Assembly: GCF_037893015.1 (NCBI RefSeq)
Contig: NC_133661.1
Span: forward strand, 182,816,508-182,880,507
Source: Macrotis lagotis
Lineage: Eukaryota > Chordata > Mammalia > Peramelemorphia > Peramelidae
Direction: 5' to 3'
Length of the DNA: 64,000 nucleotides
Each line of letters begins with the position of its first letter. Positions within the stretch are counted from its first letter, which is position 1. The translations under genes and the position numbers were made by a program. The notes beneath the pieces were generated by a model that did no database searches, was not told the DNA's origin, and saw only the letters and a program-made list of their open reading frames with translations. Of the stretch, positions 45,079 through 56,279 are shown piece after piece.

Positions 45079-47185
45079 AGAACTGAAGGAGTTCAGATAA
45101 AAGAAATTCCATTTAAACTTAACTGTAGGGGAGGCTAGGTGGCACAGTGGATAGAGAACTGGCCCTGGAGTCAAGAGTACCTGAGTTCAAATCTGACCTC
45201 AGACACTTAAGAATTACCTAGCTGTGTGGCCTTGGGCAAGCCACTTAACCCCATTGCCTTGCAAAAAAAAAACCCTAAAAAAATTTACCTCCCCAGACAA
45301 ACCCATAAACTGTATGATCACAATTATAAAGCATTTCTCACCCAAATAAAGTCAGATTTTAAAAATTGGAAAAATGTCAATTGCTCATGGTTAGGTTGAG
45401 CTAATATAATAAGAATGACAATTCTACCCAAATTGAATTACTTGTTCAGTGCCATACTAATCAAACTACCAAATAATTATTTTGCCAAACTAGAAAAAAA
45501 CATTAACAAAATTCATCAGGATTAACAAAAGGTCAAGAATAGCAAAGGAACTGATGAAAAAAAAATGTAAAGGAAGGTGGCCTAGCTCTACCAGATCTAA
45601 AACCATATTATAAAGCAGCAGTCATCAAAACTGCTGGTATTGATTAGGAAAGAGAGCAATGGATCAGAGGATTAGGAGAGGTTCCAAAGAACAGTTGTAA
45701 ATGACTACAGATATCTACTGTGTGACCCAAAGACATTGGCATCTGGGATAAGAACTCACTGTTTGACTAAAATTGTTGGGAAAACTGGAAAATAGTATGG
45801 CAAAAACTAGGCATGGACCCACACCTCACACCCTATACTAAAATAGGATCAAAATGGATACAAGATTTAGCAACACCATAGATAAATTAATAGACCAAGA
45901 AATATTCTATCTATCAGATCTATGGAAAGGAGACAAATTTATGACCAAAAAATAAATAGATTACATTATAAACTGCAAAATGAATGATTTTGATTATATT
46001 AAATTAAAAAGGTTTTGCACTAATAAAATCAATGGTGCTAAAAATAGAAAGGAAAGCAGAAAGCTGGGAAACAATCTTCACAATTAGGAAGTCTGATAAA
46101 GGTTTCATTTCTAAAATATATAGAGAACTGCATCAAATGTATAAGGTTACATCATTCCCCAATTGATAAATGGCCAAATGATATGAATAGACAATTTTCA
46201 AATGAAGAAATTAAAGGTATATATAATCATATTAAAAAATACTCCAAAACATTATTAATTAGAAAAATGCAAATTAAAACAACTCTGAGGCATCTCACAC
46301 CTATCAGATTGGCTAAGATGAGAAAAAAAGGGAAAATGAACAATATTGGAAAGGTTGTGGGAGGATTGGGACATGGATGCATTGCTGTGAAATGATCCAA
46401 CCATTCTGGAGAGCAATATGGAACTATACCCAAAGAGCAATAAAACTGTTCATATTTGACCCAGCAATTCCAATTCTAGACCCATATCCAGAATAAATCA
46501 TAAAAAATGGGAAAACTCCCACATGTTCTAAAATATTCATAGCAGTTCTTTTGTAGTGGCAAAGAATTGGAAATTGAGGAGATGCTCATCAATTGGGGAA
46601 TGACTAAACAAGTTATGATACATGAATACTATGGAATATTACTGTTCTATAAGAAACCATAAATGATCAGACTCTAGAGAAGCATGGAATGACTTAACTG
46701 GATCTGATGCTGAGTGAAGGGAGCCGAACTAGAACAATGTACACATTAACAACAACATTGTGACATGAACAACCTTGATGGAAGCAGCTCCTCTCAGCAG
46801 CTCAGAGAGCTAGGGCAACTGTATTAGACTGGCTATGGACAATGCAATATACCCATTCAGAAGAAGAAAAACAAAACAAAACAACCAACAAAAAAATCCT
46901 TCAGAATCTGATGAACATTATATTCATTTTTTAAAAAATATCTTATGTAGCTCTTTCCCTTAATCCTTATTCCTCATACTAAAAATGAATGATCTGTAAA
47001 CATATTTAACACAAATGTGCATGTACAATAATAACCTGATTATTCATCACGGAGGGGATGGGGGTGGGAAGGGAGGGTTAAAGGAAATTTTGTAACTTAA
47101 AAATATACATAGGCATATGGATGAATTCTGAAAAACTTTTATAACATGTATTTGGAAAAATAAAATATCAATAAAAAAGAATACA
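45079..47185 (+). mobile_element. L1 ORF2 end and 3' UTR
   Basis: 5'-truncated sense L1, about 2 kb. ORF2 landmarks: AATTCTACCCAAATTGAATT (near 45420), MQIKTTLRHLTPIRLAKM (46267-46320), GACCCAGCAATTCC. The 3' UTR ends GGAAAAATAAAATATCAATA. It is the least decayed ORF2 here but still has many stops. A SINE splits it at 45127-45281. Confidence 0.85.
45127..45281 (+). mobile_element. SINE inside L1 ORF2
   Basis: Sense copy between GAAATTCCATTTAAACTTA and TTTACCTCCCCAGAC, which are adjacent in L1. Target duplication not clear. Confidence 0.88.
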
Positions 47186-47186
47186 A

Positions 47187-47230
47187 ACTATATATATATA
47201 TATATATATGTACATATATATACATAATAG
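47187..47230. repeat. (TA)n microsatellite at L1 3' end
   Basis: TATA run then TACATA units directly after the L1 tail. Confidence 0.9.
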
Positions 47231-47315
47231 ATTCATAGTTTTATATACAATTGTCTTTTCCTAGCCTTGTTTGAATATGGAAATGTTCATATTTACTGAT
47301 GATTTTCTATTTCAT

Positions 47316-47469
47316 TTTTTTTTAGGTTTTTTGCAAGGCAATGGGGTTAAATGATTTGCCCAAGGTCACACAGCTAGGTAATTATTAAGTGTCTGAAGCC
47401 GAATTTGAACTCAGGTACTCCTGACTCCAGGGCTGGCGCTCTATCCACTGGGCCACTGAGCTGCCCCTA
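47316..47469 (-). mobile_element. tRNA-derived SINE
   Basis: Antisense copy; target duplications of at least 11 bp at 47305-47315 and 47470-47480. Confidence 0.9.
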
Positions 47470-47480
47470 TTCTATTTCAT

Positions 47481-48555
47481 ATTAAAAAATTTTTTTAAAG
47501 ACAATGTCTAAGTATTTCTCTGGCTGGCTATCAGACTTTCTGATTGTGGCTTTAAATCCCAAAGTATTTAACCAGTCCCTGAGTCTATGAACTGAAATGG
47601 TTGAAAATTCTACTTTTATTCATTGGAGAACCAGCAGAGTATGTATAGTTAGTATACATTGGTAGTATGCAGAAATAGACAAAGCTGTCTTTAGTATAAT
47701 ACCATCACCAGAGCTGCTATGTTGTTGGTTAAATATTATGTGTTTTAAACTGGTATGTCCTTTGTTTGCTTTGGCAAAAGAATTATGAATAGATATTTGT
47801 CATTTGTGGTTTTGAATGAATACAAAAGATCTCTGAAACCCAGATAGCTTTTAGAAGGTCCTCAATTGAGAAATATCCCAGGATACACTTTCAATTCAAT
47901 ATGTCCCAAATTAACCTAACCTCCTCCAAATGCCATCACTATTCTCTAGATAACCCATACTAGAGCTCATCTTTCAATTCTTCCCTTTCCTAAACATTTT
48001 TATTTGTCTTTGGGTTCTCTCAATAGTTCCCTTGACAATAGCACGTAGATACAACCTGTTCCCTTCATGCCCACTCTCACCATGAAATCTATCTGTTGAC
48101 ATCTGGATTACACCTACAGCAACATTTTTACTTTTAAATCTCCCTACCTCCAAATCTTGCATAACACAATTAACTTAATCTTCCTAAAATATTACTTTCC
48201 ATAGAGACTGGAGATGATTTGATTCACATTCCCTTCCATTCTATAGGGTAATTTTTATGTGAGAGAGATTTGAAACCAATCTTTAATGTCATATAAAGTT
48301 CTGCATTTTCACCTTCATATTTTGTGATAACACTAGTCATGTCTGTCTAGCCCTGAAAGAATGATGAAAGTAGAAACTAGGGAAATGTAATCAGTTGAAG
48401 AGATGTCAATAGTGGAACTCATTGATGGATGTGCTTTTTCTCCTTTTTTTCTGGTAGAAGTTCTACCAGAGAACTGACCACTGGCATAGATTAATCCAAT
48501 TGTATGATTAAAGTAACTTACAATGAGGTGTGAATGATTAATGGCCATTAATAGT
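47481..48555. other. Unassigned, no gene seen
   Basis: No repeat or exon recognised. Small open frames lack support. Confidence 0.4.
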
Positions 48556-48559
48556 GTTT

Positions 48560-48850
48560 CACAGCTTAGAGTAGGAAGAGACCTTGTATGTTTTCTAGTC
48601 CAACCCTCACAAATGAAACCTAAGAAGATAGGGGATAATGTTGGATTTGGAGTCAGGGGGGCTTGGAAACAGCTCCTTTCACCAAGTATTTACTAGTTTT
48701 ATAAACTTTGACAAGTCACTCAACCTCTCACAGCTTCAGTTTACACATTTCTAAAATATGAATAATAGAAACAATAACCTTACAGTGGTTGTGGGGATCA
48801 AATGTGGGAATTTTGTAAAGCATTTTAAAGTTAAAATTTAATAATAAGGA
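48560..48850 (+). mobile_element. MIR, sense, with a diverged leader
   Basis: GACAAGTCACTCAACCTCTC, then AGCTTCAGTTTACACATTTC and AAAGCATTTTAAAGTTAAAA. The part before 48630 resembles the antisense end of an old SINE. Confidence 0.6.
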
Positions 48851-48894
48851 TAAATAAGATGCATTCTAGCTGCCATCAACATCATCATCATCAT

Positions 48895-49025
48895 TATTCA
48901 CATGAAAAAATTGAGATCTAGAGAGTTAATGTAATGTGTTCAAAGTTACATAGGTAGCAACCTGCAAAATTAGGGTTTGAACTCAAGATCTGAAGCTCCA
49001 CATTCAGGGTATTGTTTTGTCTCTC
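48895..49025 (-). mobile_element. MIR, antisense
   Basis: AAAAATTGAGATCTAGAGAG, AAAGTTACATAGGTAGCAAC and GGGTTTGAACTCAAGATC. Confidence 0.6.
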
Positions 49026-49309
49026 CCCTCAGAATTTGGGAACTTTTTTGGGATTATGATCTAGTTGTCCAAAATGTCAGCTGTCCCTTCCAATTAATTA
49101 TACGTCATCTGTACATTTGAAAACATAGCATCTAGCCTTCATTCAGGCCATTGACAAATATAGTTAAATAGTATAGAGTGAAGCACATACACATATCACA
49201 TTCTTCTGGTGTTCGCCTTCAAACAAATATTAATATATCAGTAATTCTGAGTCTGGTCAATAAACTAATATACAATTCTATCTAACTATACCATCATCTA
49301 ACCCACATC

Positions 49310-49458
49310 TAGAGGGTTAGCATAGAACAATGGAGAGTATGCTAGATTTGAAGTCAGAGGACTTGGTTTCAAGTCTCAGTTCTACCATTTAAAGCTTTGT
49401 TACCTTGGACAAGTAACTTTACATATTTAGCCCTCAGTTTCATCATCTGCAAAAAGTC
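49310..49458 (+). mobile_element. MIR, sense
   Basis: GAAGTCAGAGGACTTGGTTT, CTTGGACAAGTAACTTTAC and CCTCAGTTTCATCATCTGC. Confidence 0.65.
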
Positions 49459-49469
49459 TACTATGGAAA

Positions 49470-49715
49470 TTTGTTGTTGTTGAGTCATTTTTCAGTTGTT
49501 TCTGCCTCTTTGTGACCCCATTTGCGCTTTTCTTGGAGTGGTTTGTCATTTCTTTCTTCATTTCATTTTAAAAATGAGGAAACTGAGGCAAACAGCATTA
49601 AGTGCCCAGGATCACACAGATAAGGAAGTTTCTGAGGGCAGATTTGAAGGTAAGAAGAGACTACTTGACTCCAGGCCCAGCACTCTATCCAGTGAGTCAT
49701 CTGGATGTATGTATT
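49470..49715 (-). mobile_element. SINE with RTE-type tail, antisense
   Basis: TTGTTGTTGAGTCATTTTTC tail, TCTGCCTCTTTGTGACCCCA, and the head CAGCACTCTATCCAGTGAGT. Confidence 0.85.
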
Positions 49716-50445
49716 GTTCACACAGAGGACTAGCTCCTCTGGTGTGAGGGGGGATTTTCAGAACTGCTCTTCTATCTTTGATGTCCACTCTTCACCAGAC
49801 TCTTACCTTTGGGTCCAAGAAACTATAGCATGCATAGTGGTCACACTGGTAAAATCATGTTGTCAGGTGAACTAAACCAAATGAAGAGTAATTAACAGGT
49901 GAGTTAGAGAGATTTCTCCTCTAGGCATGTGAAGTCTTCCCTGACAGACTGGGTAGATGAAAACAATTTGTTTCAATGACCATGAAGGTGACTGAAGCAG
50001 GATCTATGGTGCATCTCTTAGAGCTTGCTCAGACATTGAAGATGCCAAAATCATCCATTGTTGCATCCTGGACTGTTTCCAGTCATCTTGACTTTTGTTT
50101 TACCATCAGACTTTGATATCTCTGGAAGAGAGAGAGGGATGTTGGTAACAAAAACACCAGCTATATCTCAGATACTTGACTTCATTATTTCTAGTAATGC
50201 TTTCTAGGGGCCTTTTTGGGGGCACTATTTGTCCTCACATGAATCACCAAAAGTGAATAATGGTTATGAAGTTTAATAAGTTACAGAAGACTTTCTGCAG
50301 TATCTTGGGTAACTTCCCTAGAAAGACAGTATGTTTTAGTGCTGGGTGTGTTAGGATCATTTATGACTGCCAAGGACCCTCTTAATAATGAACCCCAACC
50401 ACTCACTTCCTCTTCTTCTGACTTTTACTGAATGACTGTCTCCTG
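49716..50445. other. Unassigned, no gene seen
   Basis: No repeat or exon recognised. Confidence 0.35.
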
Positions 50446-50449
50446 GCAC

Positions 50450-51490
50450 CTGTGAGTCTATATTCTTATTCCTTGGAACACAAGAAGCTGCTTGTCTTTA
50501 GGACCATCATGCATTCCCTCACCTCCTATTTTTCTCCACAAAATTTTATAAACATTTTTACCAGTTCCCTCCAAGGAAAAGATGGCTCTTTTGTTAGGCA
50601 ACACTAATTTCTCTATTTATATACTTAATCATATCTTCTCCAATGTCCTCAGGAAGTTATGCCCAGTGATCATTCCTTCCCTCTCCCTTATCATTAACCT
50701 CTTCCTTTCTACCAGGTCTATCCACAATATACTTGTTTTCCTTCAGCTTTTAAGAAAAAAATCTATCATTCTATTTCTCTCCTCCTTTTCATGGTCAAAA
50801 TACTAGAAATAGCTGTATTATCTTCTTGGTTTCTAGTTCCCCATCACTCACTTTTCAGTCCCTTGTACTTTGACCCCATCACTCAACTGAAACTTCTGTC
50901 TCCAAGATTATCAACCATCTCTGAAATGCTAAATCCAATGACCTTTTTCCTCAGTTCTCATCTTCCTTGATCTTTCTGTGGTTTGTGACATTATTGTCAC
51001 AAACATTATTGTACCCTCTCCTCTTGGATACACTTTCCTCCATTGACTTCCATGACATAGCTCTCTCCTGGTTCTCTTTCTATGTAACCTTTCCTTATAG
51101 TCTCCTTTAGTGATTCATCATTTATTTTCTACCCCTAAATCTCTGTCTTCATTCCACATATTCTTTTTGATAATTTCATCAACTCCTCTAGGAAAGTTGT
51201 AAACAAATGACTCTCCCAAATATATATTTAGCTCTGATTCCTTTCCCGCATAACCAAGTGCCTATTGAGCACCTGTGCCTGGATGTCTCATAGGCATCTA
51301 AAATTAAAGATGTCTAAAAGGGAATTAATTCATTTCTCTACTAAGGACCATTCTTTCTACAAGCTTCTCTATTTTTCTCAAGATTTCCAGTCAATTAGAT
51401 TCAAAATTTCAGTCTTTCTTAACTATTTTCCTCCTCTTCACTGCTGCTCCAAATCAATTGATTGGCAAATCTTGTCAAATCTATCTTTAC
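50450..51490 (+). mobile_element. L2 ORF2 (reverse transcriptase) fragment
   Basis: Sense L2 ORF2. ATAGCTCTCTCCTGGTTCTC and the peptide WMSHRHLKLKMSK (near 51280) are the L2 RT palm and thumb region. Many stops; very old. It continues after an L1 insertion at 52490. Confidence 0.8.
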
Positions 51491-52190
51491 AAATATTTTT
51501 AAATTTTATTTTTTTCAAATGTCAAAAATCTATTTTCTCTCTTTTTCCTCTCCACACTGCATTGGGAAAATTAAAAGTAAAAAAAGACCCATCTCAATTA
51601 TAATTGTAAATTTGATTTATGAAAAAGCTTGACTTTGAACAGAACAAACATGCATAGTCAAAACAAATTCCTATTATTGTCTATGTTATGGACAATTATA
51701 GATCTCATTTTTTTTCACCAAATTTATCAGCTCTCTGTCAGGAAGTTGAGAGCATGTATCCTTACCAGTCTCCTGGGATCATGGCAGGTCATTGCACTGA
51801 CCAGAGTTCTTAAATGCTTCAGAGTTGTTTGTCTTTATAACGTTTTTTGTTATTATATAAATTGTTCCACTGGATCTGCTCACTTCATTCTACATCATTT
51901 TATATGTCTCCTCAGGTTTCTCTGAAATCAAGTGATCAAGGCACACCCTTAGCTGTTTTACTTTGCCAAAAGAATGATTATAATTAGTTCATGTACATAT
52001 GTCTCCTTTCCCTTGTTCTTTGATCTCTTTGGATTGTAGACCTAATAGTAGTATTGCTGAGTCAGAGGGTCTAGTACATTTTAGGACAACTTTCCAGTGG
52101 TTGAATAAATTCATGGCTCCTTTAATGGAACCCCTTAGTATGTCTGGTCTTCTCTTTGTCTCCCCAACATTTGTAATTTTTATTTCCTTC
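51490..52190 (-). mobile_element. L1 3' end, antisense, inside L2
   Basis: CAGAACAAACATGCATAGTC, then GATCTGCTCACTTCATTCTA, and GACCTAATAGTAGTATTGCT. Confidence 0.75.
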
Positions 52191-52319
52191 TGACTATGGG
52201 TTCTTATCTCTCTAATCCAGATACATCATCCTGAGTACATCTCCAATCACCAATTCCCAATTCAGAGACCCTCAATCATTCCATATCACTTACAATAATA
52301 GACATGGCCTATGATATTC

Positions 52320-52475
52320 CTCATTGTTGCATGGTACAGAAAATACAATTAGAGAATATTTGACAAAATAAATCAAAATGTGATAAAACAAATAATTCTA
52401 ATAAATGTTTTTTTAAGTCAATATGTGCTTTTAGGGATTCCTATGAATGATTTAGTGGTCTCCATTTCTATTTCA
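52320..52475 (+). repeat. Unnamed interspersed repeat, copy 2
   Basis: Shares ordered blocks with 19135-19300 (AATATTTGACAAAATAAAT; TTTAAGTCAATATG; GATTTAGTGGTCTCC). Confidence 0.55.
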
Positions 52476-52489
52476 GTTTGACTGGATTA

Positions 52490-52865
52490 AAGTTAAAACT
52501 CCTTACCTTGATTGATCTTTAAGGTCTTAATTCTATGACTGAAGGCTACTTTCCCCGCCTTATCTCTATTAACCTTCACTCTCCCTCACATACCATGCTC
52601 TTCAGCCAAAGTGAACTACTTGGTATTCATTCTCTGATCATGTCCTGCTTTGTTTTCCTCTTAGTTTTCGCTTATACCACACCTTCCATGCCCCTCATTT
52701 CCACCTCTGGATATCAGACCCATGTTTGTTCAATTCAAATTCCACCTCTTCAAGGAAGCTTCTTGTGATATCACTCCCAAACTGAATTTATCTCTTTTCT
52801 TTCAAATTTCCTAGCATTTGACATCTCTTTTATACCACTTTAGTCTTTAATGTTTTATATTATTA
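52490..52865 (+). mobile_element. L2 ORF2 end / 3' UTR
   Basis: GGATTAAAGTTAAAACTCCT, CTTATACCACACCTTCCATG and CAAATTCCACCTCTTCAAGG follow the L2 order after the RT segment at 50450-51490. Confidence 0.7.
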
Positions 52866-52885
52866 CTAGTTGTATACATATAATA

Positions 52886-53122
52886 GGGGGCAGCTGGGTT
52901 GCTCATTGGATAGAGTTCCAGACTTGGAGGCAGAAAGAATTATCTTTCTGAGCTCAAATCTGACCTAGGACATGGGGCAACTCACTTAGCCCTGTTCGCC
53001 TCAGTTTCCTTACCTGTAAAATGATCTGAAGAAGGAAATGGCAAACCATTCCATGCCAAGAAAACCCCCCAATGGAATCAGAAAGAATCAGCACAACTGA
53101 AAAATGACTTGAACAATAGCAA
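52886..53122 (+). mobile_element. SINE with RTE-type tail
   Basis: GGGGGCAGCTGGGTTGCTCA head, CTCAGTTTCCTTACCTGTAA and CAGCACAACTGAAAAATGAC tail. Confidence 0.88.
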
Positions 53123-53214
53123 AATATGTTATAGAGGTATGTTAGCCTTTGGTAGGTCAGTCCTTGAATCATGTACAGATAGATATTTATTTATCTATCT
53201 GTTTTCAGTCCATG

Positions 53215-53490
53215 GGACTATGTGGAAAACTTTGAGTGAATTAGAGTTGATTCAGTTCTCCTACACTTGTTTGAAAATGTGTCTTACAAAGCCTTTTACA
53301 CTCTTTGACCCAATGATTCAGTTATATAATGGTTCTATAACCTACTGATTTTATTGCCTGGAAAAATATCTTTCAGCAAGATATCTTACCAGCATTTTTT
53401 ATAATAGCAAAACTGGAAAGAATACCAGTATCCAAGTATTCAAAGAGTGAATGTATAAATATAATGTATAAATATAATGAAACATTCTTG
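53215..53490 (+). mobile_element. L1 ORF2 end, diverged
   Basis: CACTCTTTGACCCAATGATT and AATAGCAAAACTGGAAAGAA match the L1 ORF2 C-terminal region. Confidence 0.5.
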
Positions 53491-53499
53491 TGCCATTGG

Positions 53500-53592
53500 C
53501 AGTGTGGTACAGAGGAAATTGATTGGGCCATAGAGTCAAAGAAACTTAGTTCAAATTCTAGCTATGTATCTTTGTGATTTCTGGCCACTCAT
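53500..53592 (+). mobile_element. SINE/MIR 5' fragment
   Basis: GGCAGTGTGGTACAGAGGAA and GTTCAAATTCTAGC. Confidence 0.55.
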
Positions 53593-53599
53593 TTATTTT

Positions 53600-54712
53600 T
53601 TTTTAATATTTTTTTAAAATTTTATTTATTCTTATTTTATACAAATAATGTTTTTTATACATTCTTATTTTATACAAATAATGTTTTTTATACATTACTA
53701 TTAATGTTATACATTACTATTAATGTTCTTGTTTAAGAAACATAATACCCCCTCCCCCCAAAAATATAGGGGTAATGTAAAGGAGAGAGAAAAAAATTAA
53801 AATGAAAAATAAAAAAATAAATGAATAATAATAATATATAAATAATATATAAATAATAATAAAAAATAAATGAAAAATAAAAAAATAAAAAAATAATAAT
53901 AGTAAGTGTGACTATGTGGTGCAGTGGACAGAGCACTGGCCCTGGAACCAGAAGCATCTGAGCCCAAATCCGGCCCCAGACATCCAACATTCACCCAGCT
54001 GTGTGACCCTAGGCAAGCTACCCCACCCCATTGCCCTGAAAAAACCAAAAAAAAAGACCCAAAATAAAATAAAATAAAATAGTAATAATAGTAGGGGTGG
54101 CCAGGTGGTAGACAGAGCATCGGCCCTAGAGCCAGGAGCACCAGGGTCCAAATCTGACCTTAGACACCTAACAATCACCCAGCTGTGCAGCCCCAGGCAA
54201 GCCACCCAGCCCCATTTGTCCCGCAACCCCCACCCCAAATAATAATAAAACATGTGTTTCAGTCTTCCAATACTTCCAGCTCTGTCATGGGTGGATCACA
54301 TTCTTTATGATAAGTCCATCACAAAAGTTACTTCCATATTTTTCCACCGTTGCCATTGCTGATCGCAACTTCCTCCATTTGTACTTCTCCACTAACATAT
54401 ACTATATTTTCTCTATCTTTTCACTCTGTCTCTGCTACAGAGTACCTGAGTGGTGCAGCAGACAGATCCCTGGCTCTGGGGCCAAGAGGCCCTGAGACCA
54501 CATACCACCCCTTAGGCCCAGCATCCACCTGGCCCTATGGTCCCAAACAGGCTATCCAATCCCAGCCCCTTGCAAGAAGTAAAAAAGAAAATGTGTTATA
54601 TCTGACCACTCCCCCCCCATGGTCCACCCTCTCCTCTATTACTCACATCCCCCCCTTCCCCCATCCCCTTTCTCTCCTTCTTACTCCAGATGTCTATACC
54701 CCCATTGAGTTT
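53600..54712. repeat. Tandem unit A of a 1-kb direct duplication
   Basis: Same order of parts as unit B: AT-rich start, two GC-rich sense SINE copies (53910-54050, 54095-54235), HAL1-type 3' UTR block, a third SINE-like block (54445-54575), C-rich end. Many mismatches to unit B and extra small tandem copies at its left end. Confidence 0.85.
53910..54235 (+). mobile_element. Two GC-rich SINE copies in unit A
   Basis: Head GTGGTGCAGTGGACAGAGCA and the variant end CAGGCAAGCCACCCAGCCCC in place of TGGGCAAGCCACTTAACCCC. Confidence 0.8.
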
Positions 54713-55698
54713 ATTTTTTTATCAATTTTTAAAATATTTAATATTTATTCTCATTTTGTACAAATAATGTTTTTTATACATTAATAAAATATTCTTCTTT
54801 AAGAGTAAACAACCCCCCCCAAATAAAGACTCGTTTGAGCGATAAAGTAAAGGGGAAAGGAAAAAATTAAAATTAAAAAAATAATAGTAATAATTGTAGG
54901 TATGGCCAGGTGGCACTATGGATGGAGCACCAGTCCTGGAGCCAGGAGCACCTGAGCCCATATCTGGCCCCATACACCCAACAATCACCCAACTGTGTGA
55001 CATGCAAGCCACCCCAACCCCACTGCCCTGCAAAAACCAAAAATAAGGAAAAAAAAAACCCCAAAATAAAATAAAATAGTAATAATAGTAGGGGTGGCTG
55101 GGTGGCAGACAGAGCATTGGCCCTTGAGCCAGGAGCACCTGGGTCCAAATCCGGCCTCAGACACCCAACGATCACCTTGCTATGCAGCCCCAGGCAGGCC
55201 ACCCAGCCCTATTTGCCCTGCACCCCCCCCCCAAATAATAATAATGATAGAAAATGTGCTTGAGTCTTTGTTCCAACACGAACAACTCTGTTGCGGGTGG
55301 ATCACATTCTTTAGGATAAGTCCATCACAAGTTACTTCCATATTTTTCCACCATTGCCATTGCTGATCGCAACTCCCTCCTTTCGTATTTCTCCACTACT
55401 ATGTACTATATTTTCTCTCTCCTTTCACTCTGACTCTGCTGTAGTGGTGCAGCAGACAGATCCCTGGTCCTGGGTCAAGAGACCCTGAGATGACCTACCA
55501 CCCCTTAGGCCCAGCATCCACCTGGCCCTATGGTCCCAGACAGGCCATCCAATCCCAGCCCCTTGCAAGAAGTGAAAAAGAAAATGTGTTATATCTGACC
55601 ACTCTCCCCCATGGTCCATCCTCTCCTCCATCACTCACATCCCCCCCTTCCCCCCTGTCCCCCCCTTCTTACTCCAGATGCCTATACCCCATTAAGTA
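54713..55698. repeat. Tandem unit B of a 1-kb direct duplication
   Basis: GC-rich SINE copies at 54900-55035 and 55090-55225 and a SINE-like block at 55445-55570. Its right end runs straight into the HAL1-like 3' UTR of copy D. Offset to unit A is 1006 bp at TAAGTCCATC. Confidence 0.85.
54900..55225 (+). mobile_element. Two GC-rich SINE copies in unit B
   Basis: Counterparts of the unit A pair with the same C-for-T pattern (CAACAATCACCCAACTG). Confidence 0.8.
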
Positions 55699-56124
55699 TA
55701 TATGCTGTTTCCTCTCCTAGCCACCTCTGATGAGAGCGAAGATTCCCTCATTCCCCCTTGTCTTTCCCCCTTCCATATCATTGCAATAGCTCATTGTAAT
55801 AAAAAAAATCTTATATGAAATATTTTAGCCTATTTCACTTCTCCTTTCTCCCATTACATTTCCCTTTTAGCTATTGACTCCATTTTTACACCACATTATA
55901 TCTTCAAATTCAGCTCTCTCCTGTACTTCATCTATAAAAGCTCCTTTTACCTGCTCTTTTAAATGAGAAGGTTCATCTGAGTATTATCAGTATCATTTTT
56001 CTATGCAGAAGTACATGTAGTTCATCATCATTGAGTCCCTTATATTTTTCTCCTTCTCCTCCACTCTCTATGCTTCACCTGAGTCCTGTATTTGAAGATC
56101 AAACCTTCTGTTCAGCTCTGGCTT

Positions 56125-56278
56125 TTTTTTTTAAGGATTTTGCAAGGCAAACGGGGTTAAGTGGCTTGCCCAAGGCCACACAGCTAGGTAATTATTAAGT
56201 GTCTGAGACCGGATTTGAACCCAGGTACTTCTGACTTCAGGGCCGGTGCTTTATCCACTATGCCACCTAGCTGCCCCT
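56125..56278 (-). mobile_element. SINE inside copy D
   Basis: Antisense copy between two versions of CA(G/A)CTCTGGC, which are one site in copy C. Confidence 0.9.
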
Positions 56279-56279
56279 C

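Noticed and set aside
53600-55698. The two 1-kb direct units considered as a pair of LTRs
   Set aside because: They adjoin with no internal region, do not have TG...CA ends, and contain SINE and LINE 3' UTR parts.
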